This document shows, one piece after another, positions 26,530 to 34,261 of a DNA stretch of 57,005 bases; within the stretch, counting starts at the first letter, position 1; every line of letters starts with the position of its first letter. A program made the translations under genes and the position numbers. Source of the stretch: Phreatobacter oligotrophus (GTDB lineage Bacteria > Pseudomonadota > Alphaproteobacteria > Rhizobiales > Phreatobacteraceae); contig NZ_PZZL01000012.1 of the NCBI RefSeq assembly GCF_003046185.1, positions 1-57,005 on the forward strand, written 5' to 3'. The notes beneath the pieces are model-generated. The model was not told the origin of the DNA. It made no database searches and saw nothing but the letters and a program-made list of their open reading frames with translations.

Positions 26530-27602
26530 CCGGGGAGCGGGAGGCCATCGTCCGCCGTCAGCTCGGCCTTGAACCGGCCGGGCTCGCCACGCGGATGCGC
26601 CTTGCCGCCACCGAGGCCCTGACCATGGGCCTCGCCTATGCGACGCCGCTGTGGTTCGCGCGGTCACCCACTCCCGTGCCGGCCGAGACGATCTGGCAGT
26701 TCCTCACCCGCCCCCAGCTCCCGCCGATCCAGGCGCTGGTCGATCACTGGCCGCTGGCGGCGCGGCGCGAGCGCCTGCTGCGCGAAGCCCTCTCGGTCAG
26801 CCATGCCGACGGCATCCAGTACCATTACGACCTGTCGAACGACTTCTACGCGCTGTTCCTCGACCGGCGCTTCATGTTCTACACCTGCGCCGATTTCCAC
26901 GCGCCCGGCGACACGATCGAGGATGCCCAGCTCGCCAAGGCGAACCACATCCTCGGCCTTCTCGACCCGAAGCCGGGCGAGCGCATCCTCGAACTCGGCT
27001 GCGGCTGGGGCTCGATGCTCAGGCATATCCATGCCGCGACCGGCGATGCCGAGAACCTCTCAGGCCTGACCCTCTCGCACGACCAGCTCGCCTATATCCG
27101 CGACAACCTCGGCCTCAGGGCCGAGTACGACGACTTCATCACCCGCGACTACGGGGTGGAGACGCTCGACAAGGTCTATTCGATCGGCTCCTTCGAGCAC
27201 ATCAAGCCGGACGAGGCTCTGCCGCTCTACCGGCGCCTCCATGCGGCGCTGAGGCCCGGCGGCCGCGCGGTCTTCCATTTCTTCTCGCTGAACGGCACCG
27301 ACCGCTGGCCGACCTCGATGCTGGGGGCGCAGGCCTTCTTCCCCGGCTCGGTGCTGGCGCTGCACACCGACCACCTCGCCTGGGCACGAGAGGCCGGCTT
27401 CCGCCTCACCCACGATTCATCCCACGACTACCGGCCGACGCTGCGCGCCTGGTTCGACCGCCTGGTCGAGAACCGCGCCGAGGCCGAGCGGCTCGTCGGG
27501 GTGCAGGTGGTGAACAAGTATCTCGCCTTCTTCGCCACCTCCTGGTCGTTCTTCAACCTCGGCAAGGCGACGCTGCACCGGCTGGTGCTGATGAAGGACT
27601 GA
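26526..27602 (+). CDS. Cyclopropane-fatty-acid synthase-like SAM methyltransferase
   Basis: A 358-residue class I SAM-dependent methyltransferase of the CFA synthase family. The SAM-binding motif I is LELGCGWGSM near residue 156. The family substrate segment is IQYHYDLSNDFYALFLDRRF, followed by FMFYTCADF. YSIGSFEHIKPDE replaces the usual MFEHVG element. True CFA synthases methylenate membrane phospholipid acyl chains; this subgroup often has other, unknown substrates. It is translationally coupled to the amidotransferase. Confidence 0.85.
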   Translation: MTGEREAIVRRQLGLEPAGLATRMRLAATEALTMGLAYATPLWFARSPTPVPAETIWQFLTRPQLPPIQALVDHWPLAARRERLLREALSVSHADGIQYHYDLSNDFYALFLDRRFMFYTCADFHAPGDTIEDAQLAKANHILGLLDPKPGERILELGCGWGSMLRHIHAATGDAENLSGLTLSHDQLAYIRDNLGLRAEYDDFITRDYGVETLDKVYSIGSFEHIKPDEALPLYRRLHAALRPGGRAVFHFFSLNGTDRWPTSMLGAQAFFPGSVLALHTDHLAWAREAGFRLTHDSSHDYRPTLRAWFDRLVENRAEAERLVGVQVVNKYLAFFATSWSFFNLGKATLHRLVLMKD

Positions 27603-27609
27603 AGGCGCC

Positions 27610-28218
27610 CTACGTCGCCGCGGCCGCAGCCTTCGCGTCATCGGCCAGCTGACGCACCAGCGCCTCGACGCGCCTGACCTCCGGAATGTGGCCGAGGGTC
27701 TCGGACCGCTCGACCTTGTCGCCGTCGGAGTCCCGCCCCTCGCCGAAGATCAGCTTGAGGGTGCCGGAGCCGTCGCGGCGCTCCCGGCATTCCATGGCGA
27801 GGAGATCGTGCGGCCAGACCGTCCGAATGGTGACGCCGCTGGCGGTGAGCGTCACCGAGCCGACGCGGCGCGTGGTGACCAGCCACAGGGTGCACGCCGT
27901 GCGCCGCGCCGTCCAGAAGGGAAGGCCCATCAGGACGATACCGACCGCGATGAAGGGCAGTCCGAACAGCGTGAAGACGAGGCCGAAGGTTGAACTGGCC
28001 TCGCTGCCGCGCCCGGCAAGGCCGAGGGCCCCGCCGATGGCCATGGCTTCCCAGAAGAGGGCGAAGGCCGTCCAGGGGATGGCGAAGAGCCAGATCGGCA
28101 GCGCCCGCCAGAAGGCGGCGCGGGATGAGGGCCGTCCGGCCCACCGGATGGGTTCGCCGGGAAAGGCCCCGGCGGCGGCCCGGGCCAGGTCGGCGGGAAG
28201 GTCCGATGGCAACGTCAT
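27610..28218 (-). CDS. Membrane protein with PH-like cytoplasmic domain, function unknown
   Basis: A 202-residue protein with two hydrophobic segments (about 40-62, LPIWLFAIPWTAFALFWEAM, and about 75-100, FGLVFTLFGLPFIAVGIVLM). The cytoplasmic region that follows (WLVTTRRVGSVTLTASGVTI, then LKLIFGEGRD) looks like a bacterial PH domain (bPH). The N-terminal EPIRWAGRP also fits membrane-bPH proteins. No enzymatic motif is seen. It is convergent with the methyltransferase, ending eight bases from it. Confidence 0.75.
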   Translation of the reverse strand: MTLPSDLPADLARAAAGAFPGEPIRWAGRPSSRAAFWRALPIWLFAIPWTAFALFWEAMAIGGALGLAGRGSEASSTFGLVFTLFGLPFIAVGIVLMGLPFWTARRTACTLWLVTTRRVGSVTLTASGVTIRTVWPHDLLAMECRERRDGSGTLKLIFGEGRDSDGDKVERSETLGHIPEVRRVEALVRQLADDAKAAAAAT

Positions 28219-28261
28219 CGGCCCACATTTACCCAGGGGCGAGCGAAGAAAGCGTGAAGGC

Positions 28262-28284
28262 GATCCCGCGAAACTGGCGGGATC
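28262..28284 (-). terminator. Hairpin downstream of lepA
   Basis: GATCCCGC (28262-28269) pairs with GCGGGATC around a seven-base loop, ten bases past the lepA stop. There is no clean T run, so it may only stabilise the 3' end. Confidence 0.4.
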
Positions 28285-28293
28285 GACGGGTTC

Positions 28294-30099
28294 TCACGCG
28301 TCCATCTTGAGCGCGGCGATGAAGGCTTCCTGCGGGATGTCCACCTTGCCGAACTGGCGCATCTTCTTCTTGCCCTCCTTCTGCTTGTCCAGAAGCTTGC
28401 GCTTGCGGGAGATGTCGCCGCCGTAGCACTTGGCGGTGACGTCCTTGCGCAGGGCCGAGATGGTCTCGCGGGCGATGACCTTGGCGCCGATCGAGGCCTG
28501 GATCGGGATCTTGAAGAGGTGCTGCGGGATGAGGTCCTTCAGCTTCTCGCACATGGCGCGGCCGCGGCTTTCGGCGCGGTTGCGGTGGACGAGCATGGAC
28601 AGCGCGTCGACCGGCTCGCCATTGACCAGGATCGACATCTTCACGAGGTCGCCCTCGCGATAGTCGGTGATCTGGTAGTCGAAGGAGGCATAGCCCTTCG
28701 AGATCGACTTCAACCGGTCGTAGAAGTCGAAGACGACCTCGTTGAGCGGCAGGTCATAGGTGACCATGGCGCGCGAGCCGACATAGGTCAGGTCGATCTG
28801 CACGCCGCGGCGGTCCTGGCAGAGCTTCAGCACCGAGCCGAGATAGTCGTCGGGCGTCATGATCTTGGCGCGGATCCACGGCTCCGAGATGATCTCGATC
28901 TTCATCGGATCCGGCATGTCGGCCGGGTTGTGCAGCTCGATGAGCGTGCCGTCGCGCTGGAGGATCTGGTAGACGACCGAGGGCGCGGTGGCGATGAGGT
29001 CGAGGTTGAACTCGCGCTCCAGACGCTCCTGGATGATCTCGAGGTGGAGGAGCCCGAGGAAGCCGCAGCGGAAGCCGAAGCCGAGGGCGGCCGAGCTCTC
29101 CATCTCGAAGGAGAAGCTGGCATCGTTGAGGCGCAGCTTGCCCATGGCGGCGCGCAGGTCCTCGAAATCGGCGGCGTCCTGGGGGAAGAGGCCGCAGAAG
29201 ACCACGGGCTGGGCCGGCTTGAAGCCCGGCAGGGCCGCGGCGGTCGGCTTCTTCTCGTCGGTGATGGTGTCGCCGACGCGTGTATCCGCGACCTCCTTGA
29301 TCGAGGCGGTGATGAAGCCGACCTCGCCGGGGCCGAGATCCGTCACGTCGCGCATCTTCGGGGTGAAGACGCCGATCTTGTCGATGTCGTAGACGGCGTC
29401 CGTGCCCATCATCTTGATGCGCTGGCCCTTCTTCATCGTGCCGTCGATGACGCGCACGAGGACGACGACGCCGAGATAGGGGTCGTACCAGCTGTCGACC
29501 AGCATGGCCTTAAGCGGGGCGGACTTGTCGCCCTTCGGCGCGGGCAGGCGCTGGACGATGGCCTCCAGCACCGCGGGAATGTTGAGGCCGGTCTTGGCCG
29601 AGACCTCGACCGCGTCCGAGGCATCGAGGCCGATGACGTCCTCGATCTGCTGCTTGACGCGCTCGGGCTCGGCGGCCGGCAGGTCGATCTTGTTCAGCAC
29701 CGGCACGATCTCATGGCCGGCATCGAGCGCCTGGTAGACATTGGCGAGCGTCTGCGCCTCGACGCCCTGCGAGGCGTCGACGACCAGGATGGAGCCCTCG
29801 CAGGCGGCGAGCGACCGCGACACCTCATAGGCGAAGTCGACGTGGCCGGGCGTGTCCATGAGGTTCAGGACATAGGTCTTGCCGTCGCTCGCCGTGTAGT
29901 CGAGGCGCACCGTCTGCGCCTTGATGGTGATGCCGCGTTCTTTCTCGATGTCCATGTTGTCGAGGACCTGTTCGGTCATCTCGCGTTCGGACAGGCCGCC
30001 GGTGACCTGGATGAGGCGGTCGGCAAGCGTCGATTTGCCGTGGTCGATATGGGCCACGATCGAGAAGTTGCGGATGAGGTCGAGCGGCGTGTCGGTCAT
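28294..30099 (-). CDS. lepA: Elongation factor 4 (LepA)
   Basis: A 601-residue translational GTPase that remodels stalled ribosomes. The G domain has G1 [10 protein letters not shown]2 in [11 protein letters not shown]3 DTPGH and G4 NKIDLP. Domain II follows, then two EF-G-like domains and the LepA-specific C-terminal domain ([27 protein letters not shown]). The ATG at 30099 gives the canonical start [19 protein letters not shown]; an ATG four codons earlier (30111) is also in frame and slightly better placed behind a G-rich stretch. It is divergent from the universal stress protein gene. Confidence 0.97.
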   Translation of the reverse strand: MTDTPLDLIRNFSIVAHIDHGKSTLADRLIQVTGGLSEREMTEQVLDNMDIEKERGITIKAQTVRLDYTASDGKTYVLNLMDTPGHVDFAYEVSRSLAACEGSILVVDASQGVEAQTLANVYQALDAGHEIVPVLNKIDLPAAEPERVKQQIEDVIGLDASDAVEVSAKTGLNIPAVLEAIVQRLPAPKGDKSAPLKAMLVDSWYDPYLGVVVLVRVIDGTMKKGQRIKMMGTDAVYDIDKIGVFTPKMRDVTDLGPGEVGFITASIKEVADTRVGDTITDEKKPTAAALPGFKPAQPVVFCGLFPQDAADFEDLRAAMGKLRLNDASFSFEMESSAALGFGFRCGFLGLLHLEIIQERLEREFNLDLIATAPSVVYQILQRDGTLIELHNPADMPDPMKIEIISEPWIRAKIMTPDDYLGSVLKLCQDRRGVQIDLTYVGSRAMVTYDLPLNEVVFDFYDRLKSISKGYASFDYQITDYREGDLVKMSILVNGEPVDALSMLVHRNRAESRGRAMCEKLKDLIPQHLFKIPIQASIGAKVIARETISALRKDVTAKCYGGDISRKRKLLDKQKEGKKKMRQFGKVDIPQEAFIAALKMDA

Positions 30100-30262
30100 G
30101 TGCTGGCACATAGCAGCACACCCCCGTCTTTCCAAGGATTGCGACGCAATGCCACCGCGTTGTGATAGCGGATTGCCCCATCGGGGGCCTTCCGGCCCCG
30201 CTTGCCAAGGCTGCGGCGGGGGTGCGACATAGCGCCGTTGCGGTGCGCAGGAGAGGCCCCGA

Positions 30263-30760
30263 ATGACCCGCAAGCGCGAAGCCTACCAGTCCGGCCACAC
30301 CCCCAAATTCATGGTGGTGGTGGACGAGACAGCCGAATGCGACCGCGCCATCGTCTTCGCAGCCCGCCGCGCCGCACGCACCGGCCACCGCCTGCTCATG
30401 CTCGCCGTGATCGAGCCGAAGGTGGGCGACGGGCAGGCGCTGTTCGGCGTCGCCGACGTGATGCGGGCCGAGGCCCATGCGGAAGCCCGCGCCAAGCTCG
30501 ACGCCGCCGCCGACCGGACGATGACCCTGGTGGGCGTCGAGCCGGAGCTCGTGGTGCGAGAGGGCAAGCTGAGCGAGGCGATCCTCACCCAGATCGAGGA
30601 GGACCCGGACGTCGCCATCCTCGTCCTCGCCGCCGGAACGGGGAAGGACGGGCCGGGACCGCTGGTCTCCAGCCTCGCCCGCACCGCCGGCTCCTATCCG
30701 ATCCCCGTCGCCATCGTGCCGGGCCAGCTCTCCGACGAGGAGATCGAGGCGCTGGCCTGA
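30263..30760 (+). CDS. Universal stress protein (UspA family)
   Basis: A 165-residue single-domain Usp protein. [20 protein letters not shown] forms the first strand and helix, and [22 protein letters not shown] near residue 113 holds the G-x-G plus Ser/Thr segment that binds ATP in some members. The ending PIPVAIVPG is family-typical. AGGAGAG precedes the ATG at 30263. It is divergent from lepA and convergent with the hydrolase that follows. Confidence 0.9.
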   Translation: MTRKREAYQSGHTPKFMVVVDETAECDRAIVFAARRAARTGHRLLMLAVIEPKVGDGQALFGVADVMRAEAHAEARAKLDAAADRTMTLVGVEPELVVREGKLSEAILTQIEEDPDVAILVLAAGTGKDGPGPLVSSLARTAGSYPIPVAIVPGQLSDEEIEALA

Positions 30761-30779
30761 CGCGCCTCACCAAAGTCAC

Positions 30780-32123
30780 TCACCACGTCAGCTCGGCAAT
30801 CGCGATGCGGTTCTCGGCGACGCTCCAGGCGCGCGCCACGACGCGCTCCTCATTGAACAGGCCGGCGACCGGCCGGCCGATCTCGGCGGCGGGCAGGCGC
30901 AGGGTCGTGGTCGCGTCGGTGGCCACCCCCTTGGTCACGTCGGCCGGTTCGCGGCCGTCGAGCAGCACCACATCGCGCGGAATGCCGAAATAGCCGCGCG
31001 GCCGCGTCATCAGCACGACGGCGCCGGCGGCGCGGTCGGCGTCCGTCAGCGGCCGGCCCGGGCGCAGATGGACGACGCTGGAGGAGCGCGGGAAGGCCGA
31101 GCGGTAGATGTGGGTGACGGGCGCGCCCGGCGCGGCCAGGACGAATTCCAGCGCATCGGTCGGCGCGACGGTCACGGGGCCCCAGCGGCCATCGGCGGCC
31201 GTGGTGATGTCGAGCAGCGCCTCGCCGCGGCGCTCGGCCGTCGCCGGATCGACGCGGAAGACCGTGACCTTGGCGCCCTCCACCGGGCGGTTGGTCGGCA
31301 CGCCGCCGGGATTGCCGGTGACGAGGCCGGAGAGCCGCACCTGCGCCTCCGCCGGCACGGCGAGGGTCGAGGGCTCGGTGCCGGCGATGAAGCGGTGGAT
31401 CTCGCGGAAGGCGCGGGGATGGAAGGCCACCTCGCGGTGGTCGAGCTGGCCGAGGGCGATGTTGGTCGCCCCGCGCAGGGTCGGGCCGTCCGCATCGATG
31501 CCGGTCGCAACGCCCGGACGGCCGACGAAGCGGCCGTCGGGCTGCGCGAACTTGTCGTTGCCGTCGCTGCGGAGGGTGAGGAAGGCGGTGCCCTCCACCA
31601 CATCCGTGTCGCGGCGGTTGAGCATGGTCAGGAAGGGGCCGCGGCCGTTGAACTCGCTGCCGGGATTGGCATCCCAGGCGAAGACGCCGCGGTTCGGCGT
31701 ACCGCAGAGCACGGCATGGCTGACCTTCGGAGCGCCGCCGGCCTCGACGACGAAGTTGCGCACGGCATTGCCGCCGCGCGAGCTCGCCACCAGCGCCAGC
31801 CGCGATGCGCCGGTGCGGGCGAGCAGGGCATCGACCTCGGCAGAGAGCTCGCGCAGCTGGTCGGCCGTGCCGGAGCGGCCGGCCTGGGTCACCGCATCGT
31901 CGTTGCGCGACAGCGGATCGGTGAAATTGAGCGCGCGCAGGCGATCGGCCGGCCAGCCATTGGCCTCGAAGCGCCAGAGCGTCGTCATCCAGAGGGCGGC
32001 ATGGTCGCCATTGCCGTGGACGAAGAGGATCGGCGTTATCGGGCGCGGCTGGGCGCGGGCGGGAAGGATCGCGGCGGCGGCGAGGGCTGAGCCCGTCGCA
32101 AGGATCTGGCGGCGTGTCGGCAT
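30780..32123 (-). CDS. Tat-exported alpha/beta hydrolase
   Basis: A 447-residue protein with a twin-arginine signal (MPTRRQILATGSALAAAAIL) cut near residue 25. An alpha/beta-hydrolase domain follows: oxyanion motif LFVHGNGDHAALW, and a nucleophile elbow VASSRGGNAV, with Ala in the first position instead of the usual Gly. After about residue 260 a beta-rich region (SGLVTGNPGG, GAKVTVFRVDPA, YRSAFPRSSSVVHLRPG) suggests an accessory sandwich domain. It probably acts in the periplasm as a lipase- or esterase-like enzyme. The ATG at 32123 follows GGGAG; the frame is open to 32162. Confidence 0.8.
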   Translation of the reverse strand: MPTRRQILATGSALAAAAILPARAQPRPITPILFVHGNGDHAALWMTTLWRFEANGWPADRLRALNFTDPLSRNDDAVTQAGRSGTADQLRELSAEVDALLARTGASRLALVASSRGGNAVRNFVVEAGGAPKVSHAVLCGTPNRGVFAWDANPGSEFNGRGPFLTMLNRRDTDVVEGTAFLTLRSDGNDKFAQPDGRFVGRPGVATGIDADGPTLRGATNIALGQLDHREVAFHPRAFREIHRFIAGTEPSTLAVPAEAQVRLSGLVTGNPGGVPTNRPVEGAKVTVFRVDPATAERRGEALLDITTAADGRWGPVTVAPTDALEFVLAAPGAPVTHIYRSAFPRSSSVVHLRPGRPLTDADRAAGAVVLMTRPRGYFGIPRDVVLLDGREPADVTKGVATDATTTLRLPAAEIGRPVAGLFNEERVVARAWSVAENRIAIAELTW

Positions 32124-32295
32124 GGCGTTTTCTCCCGGGGGGTGAGACTGGCGGAGCGGCAAGCGGCGTCAACCCGGCCAAGCGGCCGCTTTCCAGTTGA
32201 CGCGAGACCCGCGGATCGCCACATCATTGGGGCAGAGCAGTTTTTTGAATCATTCCAATCGGCCCGGCCTTGAACCGGCGTACGGGGAGAGCAGC

Positions 32296-32856
32296 ATGTT
32301 CATCCAGACCGAAGCCACGCCCAATCCGGCGACCCTGAAGTTCCTGCCCGGCCGCACCGTCCTGCCCGAGGGCACCCTGCACATGCCGAACGCGGACGCG
32401 GCCCGCCAGTCGCCGCTGGCCGAGAAGCTCTTCGCGATCGACGGCGTCGCGGGTGTCTTCTACGGCAATGATTTCATCACTGTGACGAAGGGCTCGGCCG
32501 AATGGCCGCACCTGAAGCCGGCCATCCTCGGCGCGATCATGGAGCACTTCATGTCGGGCCAGCCGCTGGTGCGCAGCGGCGAGGTGACGGTGGCCGAGGG
32601 CGATGCGGAGTTCTTCGATCCGTCCGATGCCGGCACGGTCGACACGATCAAGGAGCTGCTGGAGACGCGGGTGCGCCCGGCTGTGGCGGCCGATGGCGGC
32701 GACATCACCTTCCGCGGCTACAAGGACGGCATCGTCTATCTCGCCATGCAGGGGTCCTGCTCGGGCTGCCCGTCCTCGACCGCGACGCTGAAGCACGGCA
32801 TCCAGAACCTGATGCGCCACTTCCTGCCGGATGTGCGCGAGGTCCAGGCCATCTGA
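32296..32856 (+). CDS. Nfu-type iron-sulfur cluster scaffold protein
   Basis: A 186-residue protein with an N-terminal Nfu domain (about 1-88: MFIQTEATPNPATLKFLPGR, VFYGNDFITVTK) and a C-terminal NifU-like domain (about 113-186). The cluster-binding CxxC is Cys155/Cys158 in MQGSCSGCPSS. It receives 4Fe-4S clusters and passes them to target enzymes, as the mitochondrial homologue NFU1 does. The ATG at 32296 follows GGGGAGAGCAGC and starts the conserved N-terminus. Confidence 0.94.
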   Translation: MFIQTEATPNPATLKFLPGRTVLPEGTLHMPNADAARQSPLAEKLFAIDGVAGVFYGNDFITVTKGSAEWPHLKPAILGAIMEHFMSGQPLVRSGEVTVAEGDAEFFDPSDAGTVDTIKELLETRVRPAVAADGGDITFRGYKDGIVYLAMQGSCSGCPSSTATLKHGIQNLMRHFLPDVREVQAI

Positions 32857-32918
32857 CGCGGCGGCTTCAGCCGCAAGTCGGCCTTCACCACCGGGGCGCG
32901 ACGGTGTAGCACCGCCCC

Positions 32919-33596
32919 ATGTTGGTTCTCGCCCTCGACACGGCGCTCGGTGCCTGTTCGGTCGCCGTTTTCGACGCCGACCGTGACGTGATCCTCGCCT
33001 CGGCCTGCGAGGCGATGGAACGCGGCCATGCCGAGCGCCTCATCCCGCTTGTCGCCGAGACCTGCACAAGGGCCGGAATCGCCCCGCGCGACTGTCGCCG
33101 CTTCGTCGCGACCACCGGTCCCGGCAGCTTCACCGGCCTGCGCGTCGCGCTCTCGGCCGCCCGCGCCATGGCGCTCGCCGCCGATGGCGAGGCGGTGGGC
33201 CTCTCCACCCTCGCCGTTCTGGCCGAACCGTTTCTCGCCGCCCCGGAGCCGGCCGCAGTGCTCGCCGCCATCGACGCCCGGCACGGCCATGTCTATGCGG
33301 CGCTCACCGCCGGTGACCGCTCCATCCTGCAACCGTCGGCCTATCTACCGCGCGAGGCCGCGGCCGCCCTGGCGGCAGCCGCCGGTCCCGTCGCGCTGGT
33401 CGGCCCCGGCGTGGAGGCCGTGATGGCGGCCTGGCCCGATGGCGCCGCCGCTCCCGTCGCGCTCGATGGCCGCCCGGCGCCCGACATCACCGTCCTGGCG
33501 CGGCTCGGCGCGACGGTCGACCCCGCGCTCGCGCCTTGCCGCCCCCTCTACCTCAAGGCGGTCGACGCCAAGACCAGCGCGGAGCGCCGCGCATGA
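32919..33596 (+). CDS. tsaB: tRNA threonylcarbamoyladenosine biosynthesis protein TsaB
   Basis: A 225-residue member of the ASKHA fold. With TsaD and TsaE it makes the t6A modification at position 37 of ANN-decoding tRNAs. Family motifs are LVLALDTALGACSVAVFD at the start, ERGHAERLIPLV, and VATTGPGSFTGLRVALSAAR near residue 63. The stop overlaps the rimI start (ATGA). tsaE lies two genes downstream, so two t6A genes sit within one 5-kb stretch. Confidence 0.94.
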   Translation: MLVLALDTALGACSVAVFDADRDVILASACEAMERGHAERLIPLVAETCTRAGIAPRDCRRFVATTGPGSFTGLRVALSAARAMALAADGEAVGLSTLAVLAEPFLAAPEPAAVLAAIDARHGHVYAALTAGDRSILQPSAYLPREAAAALAAAAGPVALVGPGVEAVMAAWPDGAAAPVALDGRPAPDITVLARLGATVDPALAPCRPLYLKAVDAKTSAERRA

Positions 33597-34096
33597 CGTC
33601 GATCTACGATGTGGGCCTGTGGTGGTGGCCGCGACCCGAACCGGTGGTGAGCCGCGCCGAACGCGCCGATTGCGACGACCTCGCCACGATCCACGCGGCC
33701 GCCTTCCACCGCGGCTGGGGCGCCGAGGACATCGCCGCCATGCTGGCCGAGCGCAACGTCCTCGCCCATGTCATCCGGCGCCGGCCCGCGGCGCCGCCGG
33801 CCGGCTTCATCCTCAGCCGCATCGCCGCCGACGAGGCGGAAATCCTCACCGTCGCGGTTGCGGCGCGGCTGCGCGGGCGAGGCTACGGCGCCCGGCTGCT
33901 CAAGGCCCATGTCCCCGACCTGATGCGCGCCGGGGTCCGCACCCTCTTCCTTGAGGTGGAGGTCGGCAACAGCCCGGCCCTCCATCTGTACGAGCGCGCT
34001 GGCTTCGTCACGATCGGCCGCCGCAAGGGGTACTACCGCACCGAGGCGGGCACCACCGACGCCATCACCATGCGGCGCGACCTGCCGGCTTTGTGA
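33593..34096 (+). CDS. rimI: GNAT acetyltransferase RimI-like (ribosomal protein S18 N-acetyltransferase)
   Basis: A 167-residue GNAT-fold enzyme. The acetyl-CoA-binding signature is VAARLRGRGYGARLLKAHV (Q/R-x-x-G-x-G/A form), followed by LFLEVEVGNSPALHLYERAG and FVTIGRRKGYY, all as in RimI. RimI acetylates the N-terminus of ribosomal protein S18 using acetyl-CoA. It is coupled to tsaB by a four-base overlap, the standard order in this group. Confidence 0.9.
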   Translation: MTSIYDVGLWWWPRPEPVVSRAERADCDDLATIHAAAFHRGWGAEDIAAMLAERNVLAHVIRRRPAAPPAGFILSRIAADEAEILTVAVAARLRGRGYGARLLKAHVPDLMRAGVRTLFLEVEVGNSPALHLYERAGFVTIGRRKGYYRTEAGTTDAITMRRDLPAL

Positions 34097-34261
34097 CCCC
34101 ACGGCAGGCTCCCGCGATTTTCCTCGGACCGTTCACGTTCTGGACTCTTAAACGCAGAGTCACCCCGAGGGTATGGTGAGCGTGATTCGCGATGCGGGCG
34201 GCACCATCGCGGATCGCTCCTGGGGCAAGAGGTGCCGAACCGCGGACGACAAGGACAGGCG

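Noticed and set aside
24762-27602. Aromatic-acid catabolic cluster, suggested by the PcaU-like regulator
   Set aside because: The adjacent genes are an amidotransferase and a CFA-like methyltransferase; no ring-cleavage or beta-ketoadipate gene is present.
28519-30165. 548-codon frame antisense to lepA
   Set aside because: It mirrors lepA codon for codon (Glu/Asp/Leu/Arg-rich) and has no family features; lepA is certain.
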